Positions 1 through 6,461 of a DNA stretch of 9,210 bases are shown here, piece after piece (the stretch's first letter is position 1; each line of letters begins with the position of its first letter). The notes beneath the pieces are model-generated. The model was not told the DNA's origin. It did no database searches and saw only the letters and a list, made by a program, of their open reading frames with translations. The position numbers and the translations under genes were made by a program. This DNA comes from UMGS1766 sp963660915. Its GTDB lineage: Bacteria; Bacillota; Clostridia; Oscillospirales; Oscillospiraceae. Location of the stretch: positions 1 through 9,210 of the forward strand of contig CAVLAO010000068.1 in the NCBI GenBank assembly GCA_963660915.1, written 5' to 3'.

Positions 1-28
1 CGATTGCGGGTTGCTTTACTGGTGACTT

Positions 29-53
29 GCTCTCCCAGCTGAGCTATACCCCC
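29..53 (-). pseudogene. tRNA 5'-half fragment (alanine-type), second copy
   Basis: Read on the minus strand this is the acceptor strand GGGGGTA, the linker TA, and a complete D arm (GCTC, loop AGCTGGGA, GAGC). It matches the start of bacterial tRNA-Ala. What follows (A, AGTCA, CCAGTAA and so on) does not make an anticodon stem, and no T arm or pairing acceptor strand appears before the window edge. It is therefore scored as a tRNA fragment or pseudogene. Because the sequence leaves the window 28 bases further on, a distant 3' half (intron or insertion) cannot be excluded for this copy. Confidence 0.6.
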
Positions 54-145
54 ATGGAACCGGAACTCCTTGATTTTACTGGACTTCCGGGATATTAACT
101 TTTTAGATGCCGCGTTGCGATTGCGGGTTGCTTTACTGGTGACTT

Positions 146-170
146 GCTCTCCCAGCTGAGCTATACCCCC
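146..170 (-). pseudogene. tRNA 5'-half fragment (alanine-type), first copy next to the promoter
   Basis: This is the same 25-nt 5' half as at 29-53, on the minus strand. It lies about 20 bases downstream of a consensus -10 box, where a real tRNA gene would sit. No anticodon arm, T arm or CCTCC-type 3' acceptor strand can be found between it and the second copy, so it cannot encode a normal tRNA. The sequence just after the D arm contains GTCACCA, which resembles a tRNA 3' end with CCA, but it does not pair with GGGGGTA. The RNA is probably transcribed, but its fate and role are unknown. Confidence 0.6.
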
Positions 171-190
171 ATGCCTTAACGACAGGATTT

Positions 191-219
191 ATTATACACA
201 ATTTTATCTTATATGTCAA
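191..219 (-). promoter_or_regulatory. Consensus sigma-A promoter facing the tRNA-half repeats
   Basis: On the minus strand there is a -35 box TTGACA (214-219), a 17-bp AT-rich spacer and a -10 box TATAAT (191-196). Both hexamers match the consensus perfectly, as is usual for stable-RNA promoters. Transcription would start near base 184 and run left through the tRNA-like copies. The only things downstream in the window are the repeats, so this was originally, or still is, a tRNA promoter. Confidence 0.8.
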
Positions 220-239
220 CATTTTTTTCGCATAAAATT

Positions 240-279
240 TTCAACGGAACTCAGGTTGAACATTCTGAGTTCCGTTGAA
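240..279 (-). terminator. Intrinsic terminator after lysC
   Basis: A 15-bp perfect inverted repeat (240-254 with 265-279) encloses a 10-nt loop, starting 8 bases past the lysC stop codon. On the minus strand the stem is followed by AATTTTAT, a weak U-tract, so termination may be incomplete. It separates the amino-acid operon from the tRNA-type promoter. Confidence 0.7.
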
Positions 280-287
280 GTAACGCA

Positions 288-1508
288 TTATTCGCCAAAT
301 TCCTTGAAGAACTTATCGTGCACAACCTGAACAGCACGATCTGCATCCGCAATATCAACCAAAACGGAAACCTTGATCTCGCTGGTAGAAATCATGTTAA
401 TATTGATGTCCGCGTTGTACAGCGCGCCGAACATATCCGAAGCAACCCCCGGGTTATTAATCATGCCGGCACCGACAATGGAAACCTTAGCAATCTGATC
501 GCTTACCTCGATAGAATCAAATCCAATAGAATCCCGATAGGTCTCCAACAGCTCCTGTGCTGCCGGTAAATCGGACTTCGTAACCGTAAAGCTGATGTCC
601 TTAGAATCGCCGCGTCCAATGGACTGAAGAATAATATCCACATTAATCTTGTTCTTTGCCAACAGCGAGAAAATACGGAATGCAGTGCCGGGGCGATTGC
701 TCAAACCAACCAGAGCCAAGCGAGCAATATCTGTGTCCTTTGCGACACCAACAACATGAGAATTTTCCATAGTCTTTGTGACCTCCTTGACCTTAGTTCC
801 CGGATTACCGGAGAAACTGGAGATAACCTCCAGATTAACATCATAACGCTTTGCCATCTCTACACTGCGGTTGTGAAGCACCTGTGATCCGAGAGTTGCC
901 AACTCCAGCATTTCATCGAAGGAAATCTCCTCAAGCTTGCGAGCTCCCTTGACCTTGCGAGGATCTGCCGTATAAACGCCATCCACATCAGTATAGATCT
1001 GACAGAGATCAGCGCCTAAGCTAGCGGCCAATGCCACTGCTGACGTATCACTGCCTCCGCGACCCAAGGTAGTAATGTCGTCATATTTATTCAGTCCCTG
1101 GAAACCCGCCACAATTACAATGCGCTTTTTATCCAGTTCAGAGCGAATCCGCTCTCCATCTACTCTTTTAATTCTGGCGTTTCCATAGGTTGAGTTAGTC
1201 TTCATACCAACCTGCCAACCAGTCAGTGAAATAACAGGAAAGCCCATTCCCTCAATTGTCATAGCGCACAGCGCGATGGACTGTTGCTCTCCCGTAGACA
1301 AAAGCATATCCATTTCGCGCTTAGAGGCACGAGGGTTCAGTTCTGCTGCCTTTTCAATCAGATCGTCTGTTGTATCTCCCTGGGCAGACAAAACGACAAC
1401 GACATCATTTCCTTCTTTGTATGTATCCGTAATAATGCGGGATACGTTGCGGATGCGCTCCGCATTCGCGACGGATGAACCGCCAAATTTTTGCACGATC
1501 AGTCCCAT
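288..1508 (-). CDS. lysC: Aspartate kinase (class II, with C-terminal ACT domains)
   Basis: The enzyme phosphorylates L-aspartate with ATP, the first committed step towards lysine, threonine and methionine, in the cytoplasm. The 406 residues match the usual length of the monofunctional Bacillus/Corynebacterium type. The N-terminal kinase signature KFGGSS is at residues 7-12, TTLGRGGSDTSA at 146-157, and YTDVDGVYTADPR at 172-184. Two ACT domains fill the C-terminal part, with NRPGT and NNPGV turns and STSEIKVSVL near the end. ATG at 1508 has GGAGGT eight bases upstream (1517-1522). It is the last gene of a minus-strand operon, 55 bp after hom. An internal in-frame start at base 770 should also yield a separate beta subunit. 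The ACT domains imply feedback control by an end product, but which one (Lys, Thr or both) cannot be read here. Confidence 0.97.
   Translation of the reverse strand: MGLIVQKFGGSSVANAERIRNVSRIITDTYKEGNDVVVVLSAQGDTTDDLIEKAAELNPRASKREMDMLLSTGEQQSIALCAMTIEGMGFPVISLTGWQVGMKTNSTYGNARIKRVDGERIRSELDKKRIVIVAGFQGLNKYDDITTLGRGGSDTSAVALAASLGADLCQIYTDVDGVYTADPRKVKGARKLEEISFDEMLELATLGSQVLHNRSVEMAKRYDVNLEVISSFSGNPGTKVKEVTKTMENSHVVGVAKDTDIARLALVGLSNRPGTAFRIFSLLAKNKINVDIILQSIGRGDSKDISFTVTKSDLPAAQELLETYRDSIGFDSIEVSDQIAKVSIVGAGMINNPGVASDMFGALYNADININMISTSEIKVSVLVDIADADRAVQVVHDKFFKEFGE
768..788 (-). promoter_or_regulatory. Internal ribosome binding site and start codon for LysC beta subunit
   Basis: Inside lysC a full Shine-Dalgarno site AAGGAGGT (781-788) precedes an in-frame ATG (768-770) by 10 bases. 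Translation from here would give the last 160 residues (Met247 onward), which are just the tandem ACT domains. Class II aspartokinases of Bacillus subtilis and Corynebacterium glutamicum are known to make such a beta subunit from an in-frame internal start at nearly the same position, with an alpha2beta2 enzyme. This site is at least as strong as the gene's main one, so an alpha/beta enzyme is the likely form here. Confidence 0.85.
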
Positions 1509-1535
1509 TCGACTTGACCTCCATTACTCATTTTC

Positions 1536-1549
1536 GTGGCATATGCCAC
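1536..1549. repeat. 14-bp perfect palindrome between hom and lysC
   Basis: GTGGCATATGCCAC lies in the 55-bp gap between hom and lysC, 13 bases upstream of the lysC ribosome binding site on the minus strand. In RNA it would form a short hairpin with at most a 5-bp stem. As DNA it could be a dimeric protein site. No U-tract follows, so it is not a terminator. Function unknown. Confidence 0.5.
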
Positions 1550-1563
1550 CCTTAATAAACAAA

Positions 1564-2763
1564 TCACTCCAACACTCGATAGCAAGCCATTACGCTTCCT
1601 TCCGGGCAGAGCAAACGTACTTCCTTTTCGTTATACGCATCTGCTGTAAGGAAGGCGTCGCACTCTGTATCCTCCGGGTTGGACAACACAGTGCAATGAT
1701 CCGGCAACTTGGTACCTGCCTTCACGCGAACATACCAGCGATTTTTTACTTCATCGATGGAATAGACGACGTCTTCTCCGCCTTTACCCCAACTGATATA
1801 TTTGCGGGTTTTCATATGCTTCGCCGCATCCATTACATCAGCTACAACAGCAGAAGCTGTAGGAAGCTTACCTGCTCCCCTGCCATAGAACATAACATCA
1901 CCGATGGCATCGCCTTTGACAGAGATGGCATTGAACACGTCCTCTACATTTGCAAGAGGCGATTCATCCGGCACAAGATGCGGTGCTACATAGGCACAAA
2001 CTTTATCATCTTCACGACGAATGGCGCGGCCCAACAACTTAATTTTCATATCGCCGCTGCGAGCAAATGCTACGTCTGACAGCGTAATTTGAGTGATTCC
2101 CTGTGTCGGCACCTGCTCCGGATAAATATGCCGCCCAAAAGCCAGGGATGCCAAAATGCAGATTTTCCGGCAAGCATCCGCGCCTTCAATGTCAGCCGAT
2201 GGATCACGTTCAGCATAACCGTTGTCCTGTGCCTCTTTTAATGCCGCTTCAAAAGACAAACCCGCACGAATCATGCGTGTCAGGATATAATTTGTGGTAC
2301 CGTTCAAAATACCTGAAATTTCCGTTAACTCATTTGCACCCAAGCACTGACTGATTGGACGAATAATCGGAATGCCGCCGCCCACGCTCGCCTCAAACAG
2401 ATAGGACACATTGTGCTGCTGAGCAAGCTGAAGCAATTCATATCCATGGGTTGCAACCAGTTCTTTATTAGATGTTACAACGCTCTTTCCAGCGCTCAAT
2501 GCACGGCGCGTATAATCCAATGCAATGGTGGCACCGCCGATGGTTTCCACAACAACATCGACCTCAGGATCCTGCTCAATTACAGAAAAGTCATTGACAA
2601 ACTTATCTGCAAAAATGCTGTCCGGAAAAGTGCGAATATCCAGAATATACTTCAAGTTGATCTGATTTGCCACCTTCTCGGAAATGTGGCTGCCGTTTTT
2701 ATGAATGACTTCAGCGACACCGGAACCGACCGTACCAAAGCCTAGAATTGCTACATTTACCAT
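1564..2763 (-). CDS. hom: Homoserine dehydrogenase
   Basis: Reduces aspartate semialdehyde to homoserine with NAD(P)H, the branch point leading to threonine and methionine. The protein has 399 residues. An N-terminal Rossmann fold opens with GFGTVGSG (8-15). TSNKELVA (97-104) holds a conserved lysine. GGGIPIIRP and GILNGTTNYIL (128-161) and the catalytic segment around D191, E193, D196 and K200 are all intact, as is GAGKLPTASAVVADV (296-310). Family members with a C-terminal ACT domain are usually around 430 residues. Here the last 60 residues keep the first strand (RWYVRVKA) but lack the usual D-x-PGVL turn, so the regulatory domain is shortened or degenerate. ATG at 2763 has AGAGGT six bases upstream. 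It sits between a pheB-like gene (54 bp upstream) and lysC (55 bp downstream), with no terminator in either gap. Confidence 0.96.
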   Translation of the reverse strand: MVNVAILGFGTVGSGVAEVIHKNGSHISEKVANQINLKYILDIRTFPDSIFADKFVNDFSVIEQDPEVDVVVETIGGATIALDYTRRALSAGKSVVTSNKELVATHGYELLQLAQQHNVSYLFEASVGGGIPIIRPISQCLGANELTEISGILNGTTNYILTRMIRAGLSFEAALKEAQDNGYAERDPSADIEGADACRKICILASLAFGRHIYPEQVPTQGITQITLSDVAFARSGDMKIKLLGRAIRREDDKVCAYVAPHLVPDESPLANVEDVFNAISVKGDAIGDVMFYGRGAGKLPTASAVVADVMDAAKHMKTRKYISWGKGGEDVVYSIDEVKNRWYVRVKAGTKLPDHCTVLSNPEDTECDAFLTADAYNEKEVRLLCPEGSVMACYRVLE

Positions 2764-2817
2764 AACTACACCTCTGCACTTCCTAATCTTGCCGTTTCTT
2801 ACTTATTTTATAGCCGA

Positions 2818-3258
2818 TCACCCGGCCAACACTTCAAACTGTACAACACCTTCCATGGCATTCAGGTTGCGAATTAATTCTTCCAGTGAAAGACGTAAAC
2901 CTGAAGTCTCAGCACTAACAGTAACCGCAGCGCAGCCATTAACCGGTATCGACTGATTGATGGTTAAAATGTTTGCCCCGGATGTTGCAAACAGATTCAA
3001 TATGGAGGACAGCACACCCGGTTCATCCCGAAGAAGAGACTGAAATGTAACGATATGACCGCTCATCATGTCATTAAACGGAACAACAGAATCTTTATAT
3101 TTGTAAAAAGCACTTCTGCTGATTCCAACTTTCTGAACTGCTTCGTTAATCGTATTCACTTCCCGCAGTTCCAACATGCGCTTGGCCTGCACCACTTTCA
3201 GAAACACTTCCGGAAGCTTGCATGCCTCTACAACGAAGTATTTAGGGTCACCTGTCAA
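2818..3258 (-). CDS. pheB: ACT domain-containing protein, PheB (UPF0735) family
   Basis: A small cytoplasmic protein of the PheB/UPF0735 family, presumed to sense an amino acid. Its exact role is not established, and older annotations as chorismate mutase are unsafe. The N-terminal half has the family block TINEAVQKVGISRSAFYKYK, a helix-turn-helix-like segment. The C-terminal half is an ACT domain with DEPGVLSSIL and a closing VVQFEVLAG. I place the start at TTG 3258, because GAGGTG (3265-3270) lies six bases upstream and the resulting 146 residues match the family's usual length of about 147. An ATG at 3294 would add 12 residues (rich in Gly, Arg and Ser) but has no ribosome binding site. 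First gene of the operon with hom and lysC, so it may link amino-acid supply to this pathway (inference). Confidence 0.9.
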   Translation of the reverse strand: MTGDPKYFVVEACKLPEVFLKVVQAKRMLELREVNTINEAVQKVGISRSAFYKYKDSVVPFNDMMSGHIVTFQSLLRDEPGVLSSILNLFATSGANILTINQSIPVNGCAAVTVSAETSGLRLSLEELIRNLNAMEGVVQFEVLAG

Positions 3259-3317
3259 TGGATTCACCTCGCTACGTCCGCCACCGGCGGTCATTTGTCT
3301 TTGCGATGACAGTTAGT

Positions 3318-3346
3318 ATCATAGCACAATGCATAAACCATTGCAA
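3318..3346 (-). promoter_or_regulatory. Promoter of the pheB-hom-lysC operon
   Basis: On the minus strand the -35 box is TTGCAA (3341-3346), the spacer 17 bp and the -10 box TATGAT (3318-3323). Transcription would start near 3311, giving a leader of about 50 nt before the TTG start. That leader is too short to hold a lysine riboswitch or a T-box, so control in cis at the RNA level is not evident. Confidence 0.65.
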
Positions 3347-3423
3347 GGGCAACTGCACTAAAAAGCAGGGCAAATGCACAGGAGGCTTTCGTGAATTATT
3401 CTAATTACACCATATAAAGTGCC

Positions 3424-3457
3424 GGAGCGGCGCTCTCAAAAATGGGAGCGCCGCTTT
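3424..3457 (-). terminator. GC-rich hairpin after the penicillin-binding protein gene, likely terminator
   Basis: A 10-bp perfect GC-rich stem (AGCGGCGCTC at 3426-3435 with GAGCGCCGCT at 3446-3455) can be extended by wobble pairs at both ends. It lies about 16 bases past the stop codon. On the minus strand it is followed by CCGGCACTTTATAT, a poor U-tract, so it may act as an mRNA 3'-end stabiliser or a leaky terminator. Confidence 0.55.
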
Positions 3458-3472
3458 GAGGAGAAATATGGA

Positions 3473-6247
3473 TCATCCGTTCTCCGGCTCAGGTGTTGGA
3501 TCTGGTGTCGGTGTCGGTGTCACGCCACTCTTTACAGTGATAGTTGTCGTGGTGGACACTGTCGGAGCATATTCTGTAGCCGCAGCCGTGACAGTTATTG
3601 TTGCAGTACCTGCCCCGACGATGGTGACTGTGCCATCTGTACTCACAGTCGCAACCAGAGGATTGCTGGACGCATAGCTCAGTTCACCGCCTGCATTGCC
3701 TGCACCATCTACACAAATTGCATTCAATTCAAATGGAGCGTCACCCACAGTTTTGGTAAAGCTTGCGTTTACAGTGACGGTTTGCGTCTTCATCTTTTCC
3801 ATACGTTCCTGCCAGCCAGCGTCATGAACCGAGCAAGTTCCCTGCGCTTCAACCCAGGAAAGCATTTGATACGTATCGCTGACCGTCACAGAAGAGGCTG
3901 CCTCATCCCGGCGGAAGTCCAGCACAGCCATTGATATCTTGCTACTCTCCGGGCAATAGGCACCCGCCAGATGATACATACCTGTGTCCCCTATCGGATC
4001 ATCTTTGCAGACGGTAACCGATGTATGTCGGGTACAATAGGTCGTAGGTGCATCGCCCTCAATGAAGTAGCCCGTTGCGGCACAGCCGGCCGCTGAGCAG
4101 TCTGAAGTTGCCAGATCGCCGCTCTTCGTGCAGTAAGTGGCAGACACCACATTCTTTGTCGTGGTAGTCAGGCTCTTGTCTTCCTTGCCCTGCATCATCT
4201 GCGACATAACCTGTTGCCATAGGTTAATTGCCGGATTCCCGCTTGCATTAATGCTTTCGGAATACTCGTATCCAATCCAGACTGCAGCTGTGTAGTAACC
4301 GGTATAACCGCAGAACCACCGATCGTAGTTGTTATTGGTGGTGCCGGTTTTACCTGCAACGGTATAGCCGGAAATCTGCGCCTTTGTACCAGTGCCCTCG
4401 GAAACAACTGCTTCCAGCATTTCGTTCATATAATACGTCGTATTCTCGCTTAAAACTGCCTTGCCGGTTTCGTCATTCGACAGAATAACATTGCCATTCA
4501 TATCCGTGACAGTGGTATACAGATGGGGCTTGATATAAACACCGCTGCGGGGGAACACGGAGTAAGCACCGGCCATCTCAAAGGTGGACACGCCGGTAGT
4601 CAAACCACCCATAGCCAACGGCGAATAATCGATATCTGACTTAACCTCTCCATTTGCGACAACTTTATAGTCAACAATACTGGTAAATCCAAAGATCTCT
4701 GTCAAATATTCGTATGAGCGTTGCAGTCCCACCTGATCCAACGTTTTTACTGCAGCCGTATTCAAGGATTTCTTGACCGCTGTTGTAATATCAGTCAATC
4801 CGGAATAGCTGCGGCTCGCATTTTTGGGATAGGGATTTCCCTCCGAATCCAAGCGGAAAGGTGTGTCGTCTACCGCAGAGTAGGGTGTAATCAGTTTTTC
4901 TTCCAATGCCGGAGCGTAGACCGATAAAGGCTTAATGGAGGAACCGGGCTGGCGCTTTGCATCGGTTGCATAAACGGTGCCCCGGTTTACTGTTTTCTCC
5001 CCGGTTTGTCCCAACGCAATGACTGCTCCGGTTTTATTGTCCACCAGAGAGATTGCGCTCATCAACTCCTGACCCTTTCGCGATTGACAGCCGGACAGCA
5101 CCTCAGGATTATCATAAACCGCATCGACAATAGCCTGTGCATCCGGATCATAGCAGGTACGAATGGTCAAACCGCCTTGATACAGAACATTGCTGGCCGC
5201 TTCCCGAGTATAGTTATAGGTCTCCATCAAATCATCCATAACGCTGTCAATCACAGCATCTGTGTACCAGGAATTCAACCCGGAAGTTGTAGTTCCGGCT
5301 TCCTGCTGCTGGCTTGAGTCGCTCTGCACAAACTGCAGTGACACCTGATCTTCATGATAAGTGAAAACTTTATTCCCATCGCTGTCAACGCCGCCATCTG
5401 GGATATAGCCAATCTCTGCCATAGCGGAGATTTCCTCATCCTCCGTAATATAACCTTGCAGATACATCTGCTTCAGTACCGCGGAGGCACGTTTCCGGTT
5501 GTTTTCCGGCTTGTTGTACGGATCATAAAGTGACGGGTTATTTGTGATACTAATCAGGCAAGCACTTTCTGCAAGGGTCAGATCCGATACATCTTTATTA
5601 AAATACTTCTTAGCTGCTGTATACACACCATTGCACTGCCGGCCAAGATAGATGTTATTCAGATACATTTCTATGATCTGTTCCTTGCTGTTTGCCTTGT
5701 CAAATTCCAGCGCCGTGAAAATTTCCAGCACTTTACGCCGCACCGTAACATCATCGTTCTGAGACAGGTTTTTGATCAGCTGCTGAGTGATGGTTGATCC
5801 GCCCTGCACATTTCGACCGGTAAACATATACACCGCTGCACCGATAGTACGCTTCCAATCGACACCGTTATGTGTCCAGAACCGCTTATCCTCAATTGCA
5901 ACCGTAGCATTAATCAAATTTTGCGGGATGTCCTTGTATTCCACCCAGATGCGGTTTTCACTCGCATACAGTGTTTTCATCAGCACATCTTCACCCGTTG
6001 TCTTATCTACATAATAAATAGAGGATGATTGTGCTGAATTCCAGCCTTGGCTGTTTAATGTAGCTTGTGCAGCCTCAGCCTGAGGCATAATCACATCATT
6101 TACATAAGTTCGGGCATATCCTGCCATAAACAAGCATGTCAGGCATGCACCCAAAAGCAGCGTGCCAAATACAATGCCGATCCATTTGAACACAGTTGCC
6201 GCAGTATGCCCTTTTGTATGACGCCGTTGTTTCTTTTTATTTGCCAA
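3473..6247 (-). CDS. Class A penicillin-binding protein (transglycosylase/transpeptidase) with C-terminal Ig-like domain
   Basis: A bifunctional enzyme that polymerises and cross-links peptidoglycan outside the membrane; PBP1A/PonA type. The 924 residues begin with a basic cytoplasmic segment (KKKQRRHTK) and one membrane anchor (about 20-45). The GT51 domain shows EDKRFWTHNG with catalytic Glu119, GGSTITQQLIKN (149-160) and KEQIIEMYLNNIYLG (188-202). The transpeptidase has SSIK (Ser436, Lys439), SLN (494-496) and KTGT (633-636). Next comes a linker with seven cysteines (about 706-805), then a bacterial Ig-like (BIG2) domain (about 821-905) and a Thr/Pro tail. The start is TTG 6247: GGAGGT (6255-6260) lies seven bases upstream and the protein then opens MANKKKQ. 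The open frame runs 98 codons further upstream, but that part crosses the promoter and is not protein-like. Transcribed alone, divergent from the DUF1292 gene. Confidence 0.96.
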   Translation of the reverse strand: MANKKKQRRHTKGHTAATVFKWIGIVFGTLLLGACLTCLFMAGYARTYVNDVIMPQAEAAQATLNSQGWNSAQSSSIYYVDKTTGEDVLMKTLYASENRIWVEYKDIPQNLINATVAIEDKRFWTHNGVDWKRTIGAAVYMFTGRNVQGGSTITQQLIKNLSQNDDVTVRRKVLEIFTALEFDKANSKEQIIEMYLNNIYLGRQCNGVYTAAKKYFNKDVSDLTLAESACLISITNNPSLYDPYNKPENNRKRASAVLKQMYLQGYITEDEEISAMAEIGYIPDGGVDSDGNKVFTYHEDQVSLQFVQSDSSQQQEAGTTTSGLNSWYTDAVIDSVMDDLMETYNYTREAASNVLYQGGLTIRTCYDPDAQAIVDAVYDNPEVLSGCQSRKGQELMSAISLVDNKTGAVIALGQTGEKTVNRGTVYATDAKRQPGSSIKPLSVYAPALEEKLITPYSAVDDTPFRLDSEGNPYPKNASRSYSGLTDITTAVKKSLNTAAVKTLDQVGLQRSYEYLTEIFGFTSIVDYKVVANGEVKSDIDYSPLAMGGLTTGVSTFEMAGAYSVFPRSGVYIKPHLYTTVTDMNGNVILSNDETGKAVLSENTTYYMNEMLEAVVSEGTGTKAQISGYTVAGKTGTTNNNYDRWFCGYTGYYTAAVWIGYEYSESINASGNPAINLWQQVMSQMMQGKEDKSLTTTTKNVVSATYCTKSGDLATSDCSAAGCAATGYFIEGDAPTTYCTRHTSVTVCKDDPIGDTGMYHLAGAYCPESSKISMAVLDFRRDEAASSVTVSDTYQMLSWVEAQGTCSVHDAGWQERMEKMKTQTVTVNASFTKTVGDAPFELNAICVDGAGNAGGELSYASSNPLVATVSTDGTVTIVGAGTATITVTAAATEYAPTVSTTTTITVKSGVTPTPTPDPTPEPENG
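3504..3521 (-). repeat. Hexanucleotide repeat encoding the Thr-Pro tail
   Basis: GGTGTC occurs three times in a row on the plus strand, at the 3' end of the penicillin-binding protein gene. On the coding strand it gives ACACCG-type units that encode the alternating Thr-Pro tail (TPTPTPDPTPEPENG). Each unit is six bases and so in frame: slippage would lengthen or shorten the tail without breaking the protein. Confidence 0.7.
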
Positions 6248-6252
6248 AAAGA

Positions 6253-6265
6253 CCACCTCCGGTGG
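6253..6265 (-). promoter_or_regulatory. Hairpin holding the ribosome binding site of the penicillin-binding protein gene
   Basis: On the minus strand CCACC (6261-6265), GGA (6258-6260) and GGTGG (6253-6257) form a 5-bp GC-rich hairpin with a three-base loop. The Shine-Dalgarno site GGAGGT occupies the loop and half of the stem. Together with the TTG start seven bases on, this suggests low or controllable translation. The pairing is visible; any regulatory use is inference. Confidence 0.5.
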
Positions 6266-6314
6266 ATTTGTACGTCCCGAAAAGAGACGAGATTCACATG
6301 TGCATACAGATACT

Positions 6315-6342
6315 ATCTTACACATTTTATCACATATGTCAA
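6315..6342 (-). promoter_or_regulatory. Promoter of the penicillin-binding protein gene
   Basis: On the minus strand the -35 box is TTGACA (6337-6342), the spacer 16 bp and the -10 box TAAGAT (6315-6320). Transcription would start near 6308, giving a leader of about 60 nt. The spacer resembles that of the promoter at 191-219: both have TTGACATAT and GATAAAA at the same distance. Confidence 0.6.
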
Positions 6343-6401
6343 ATTTGCAGCACCTGCGCAATAAAATCATTTTTCGTTCACAATTCATCGTATCTTTCCT
6401 C

Positions 6402-6430
6402 TTGCATTTTTTTGATTCACAGGTTAAAAT
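6402..6430 (+). promoter_or_regulatory. Promoter of the DUF1292 gene (and probably the 6S RNA)
   Basis: The -35 box is TTGCAT (6402-6407), the spacer 17 bp and the -10 box TAAAAT (6425-6430). Transcription would start near 6437, right before the AAGGAAAGG ribosome binding region. It lies back to back with the penicillin-binding protein promoter, with about 60 bp between the two -35 boxes. Confidence 0.65.
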
Positions 6431-6461
6431 ACAGGGGAACAAGGAAAGGTTGGTGACAACA

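Larger units (their letters stand above)
1..173 (-). repeat. Tandem repeat carrying tRNA 5' halves (56-bp block, 117-bp period)
   Basis: Bases 1-56 and 118-173 are identical, so the block recurs with a period of 117 bp. The left copy begins at the window edge, so the array may continue outside. Each block holds 25 nt of a tRNA 5' half plus 28 nt of unrelated sequence. The 61-bp spacer (57-117) contains an inverted repeat, CCGGAA-C-TCC at 60-69 against GGA-C-TTCCGG at 81-90. It also contains a 13-mer at 106-118 that is an imperfect copy of the adjacent 119-131. The repeat is seen directly. Its origin, by duplication of a broken tRNA gene, is inference. Confidence 0.9.

Noticed and set aside
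1..173. CRISPR array
   Set aside because: There are only two 56-bp repeats, each containing a tRNA half, and no cas gene in view. Period and content do not fit.
1276..2079. A 267-codon plus-strand open frame across the lysC/hom junction
   Set aside because: It lies antisense to two certain genes, has no ribosome binding site and reads as low-quality sequence rich in Ser, Cys, Ile and His without any motif.
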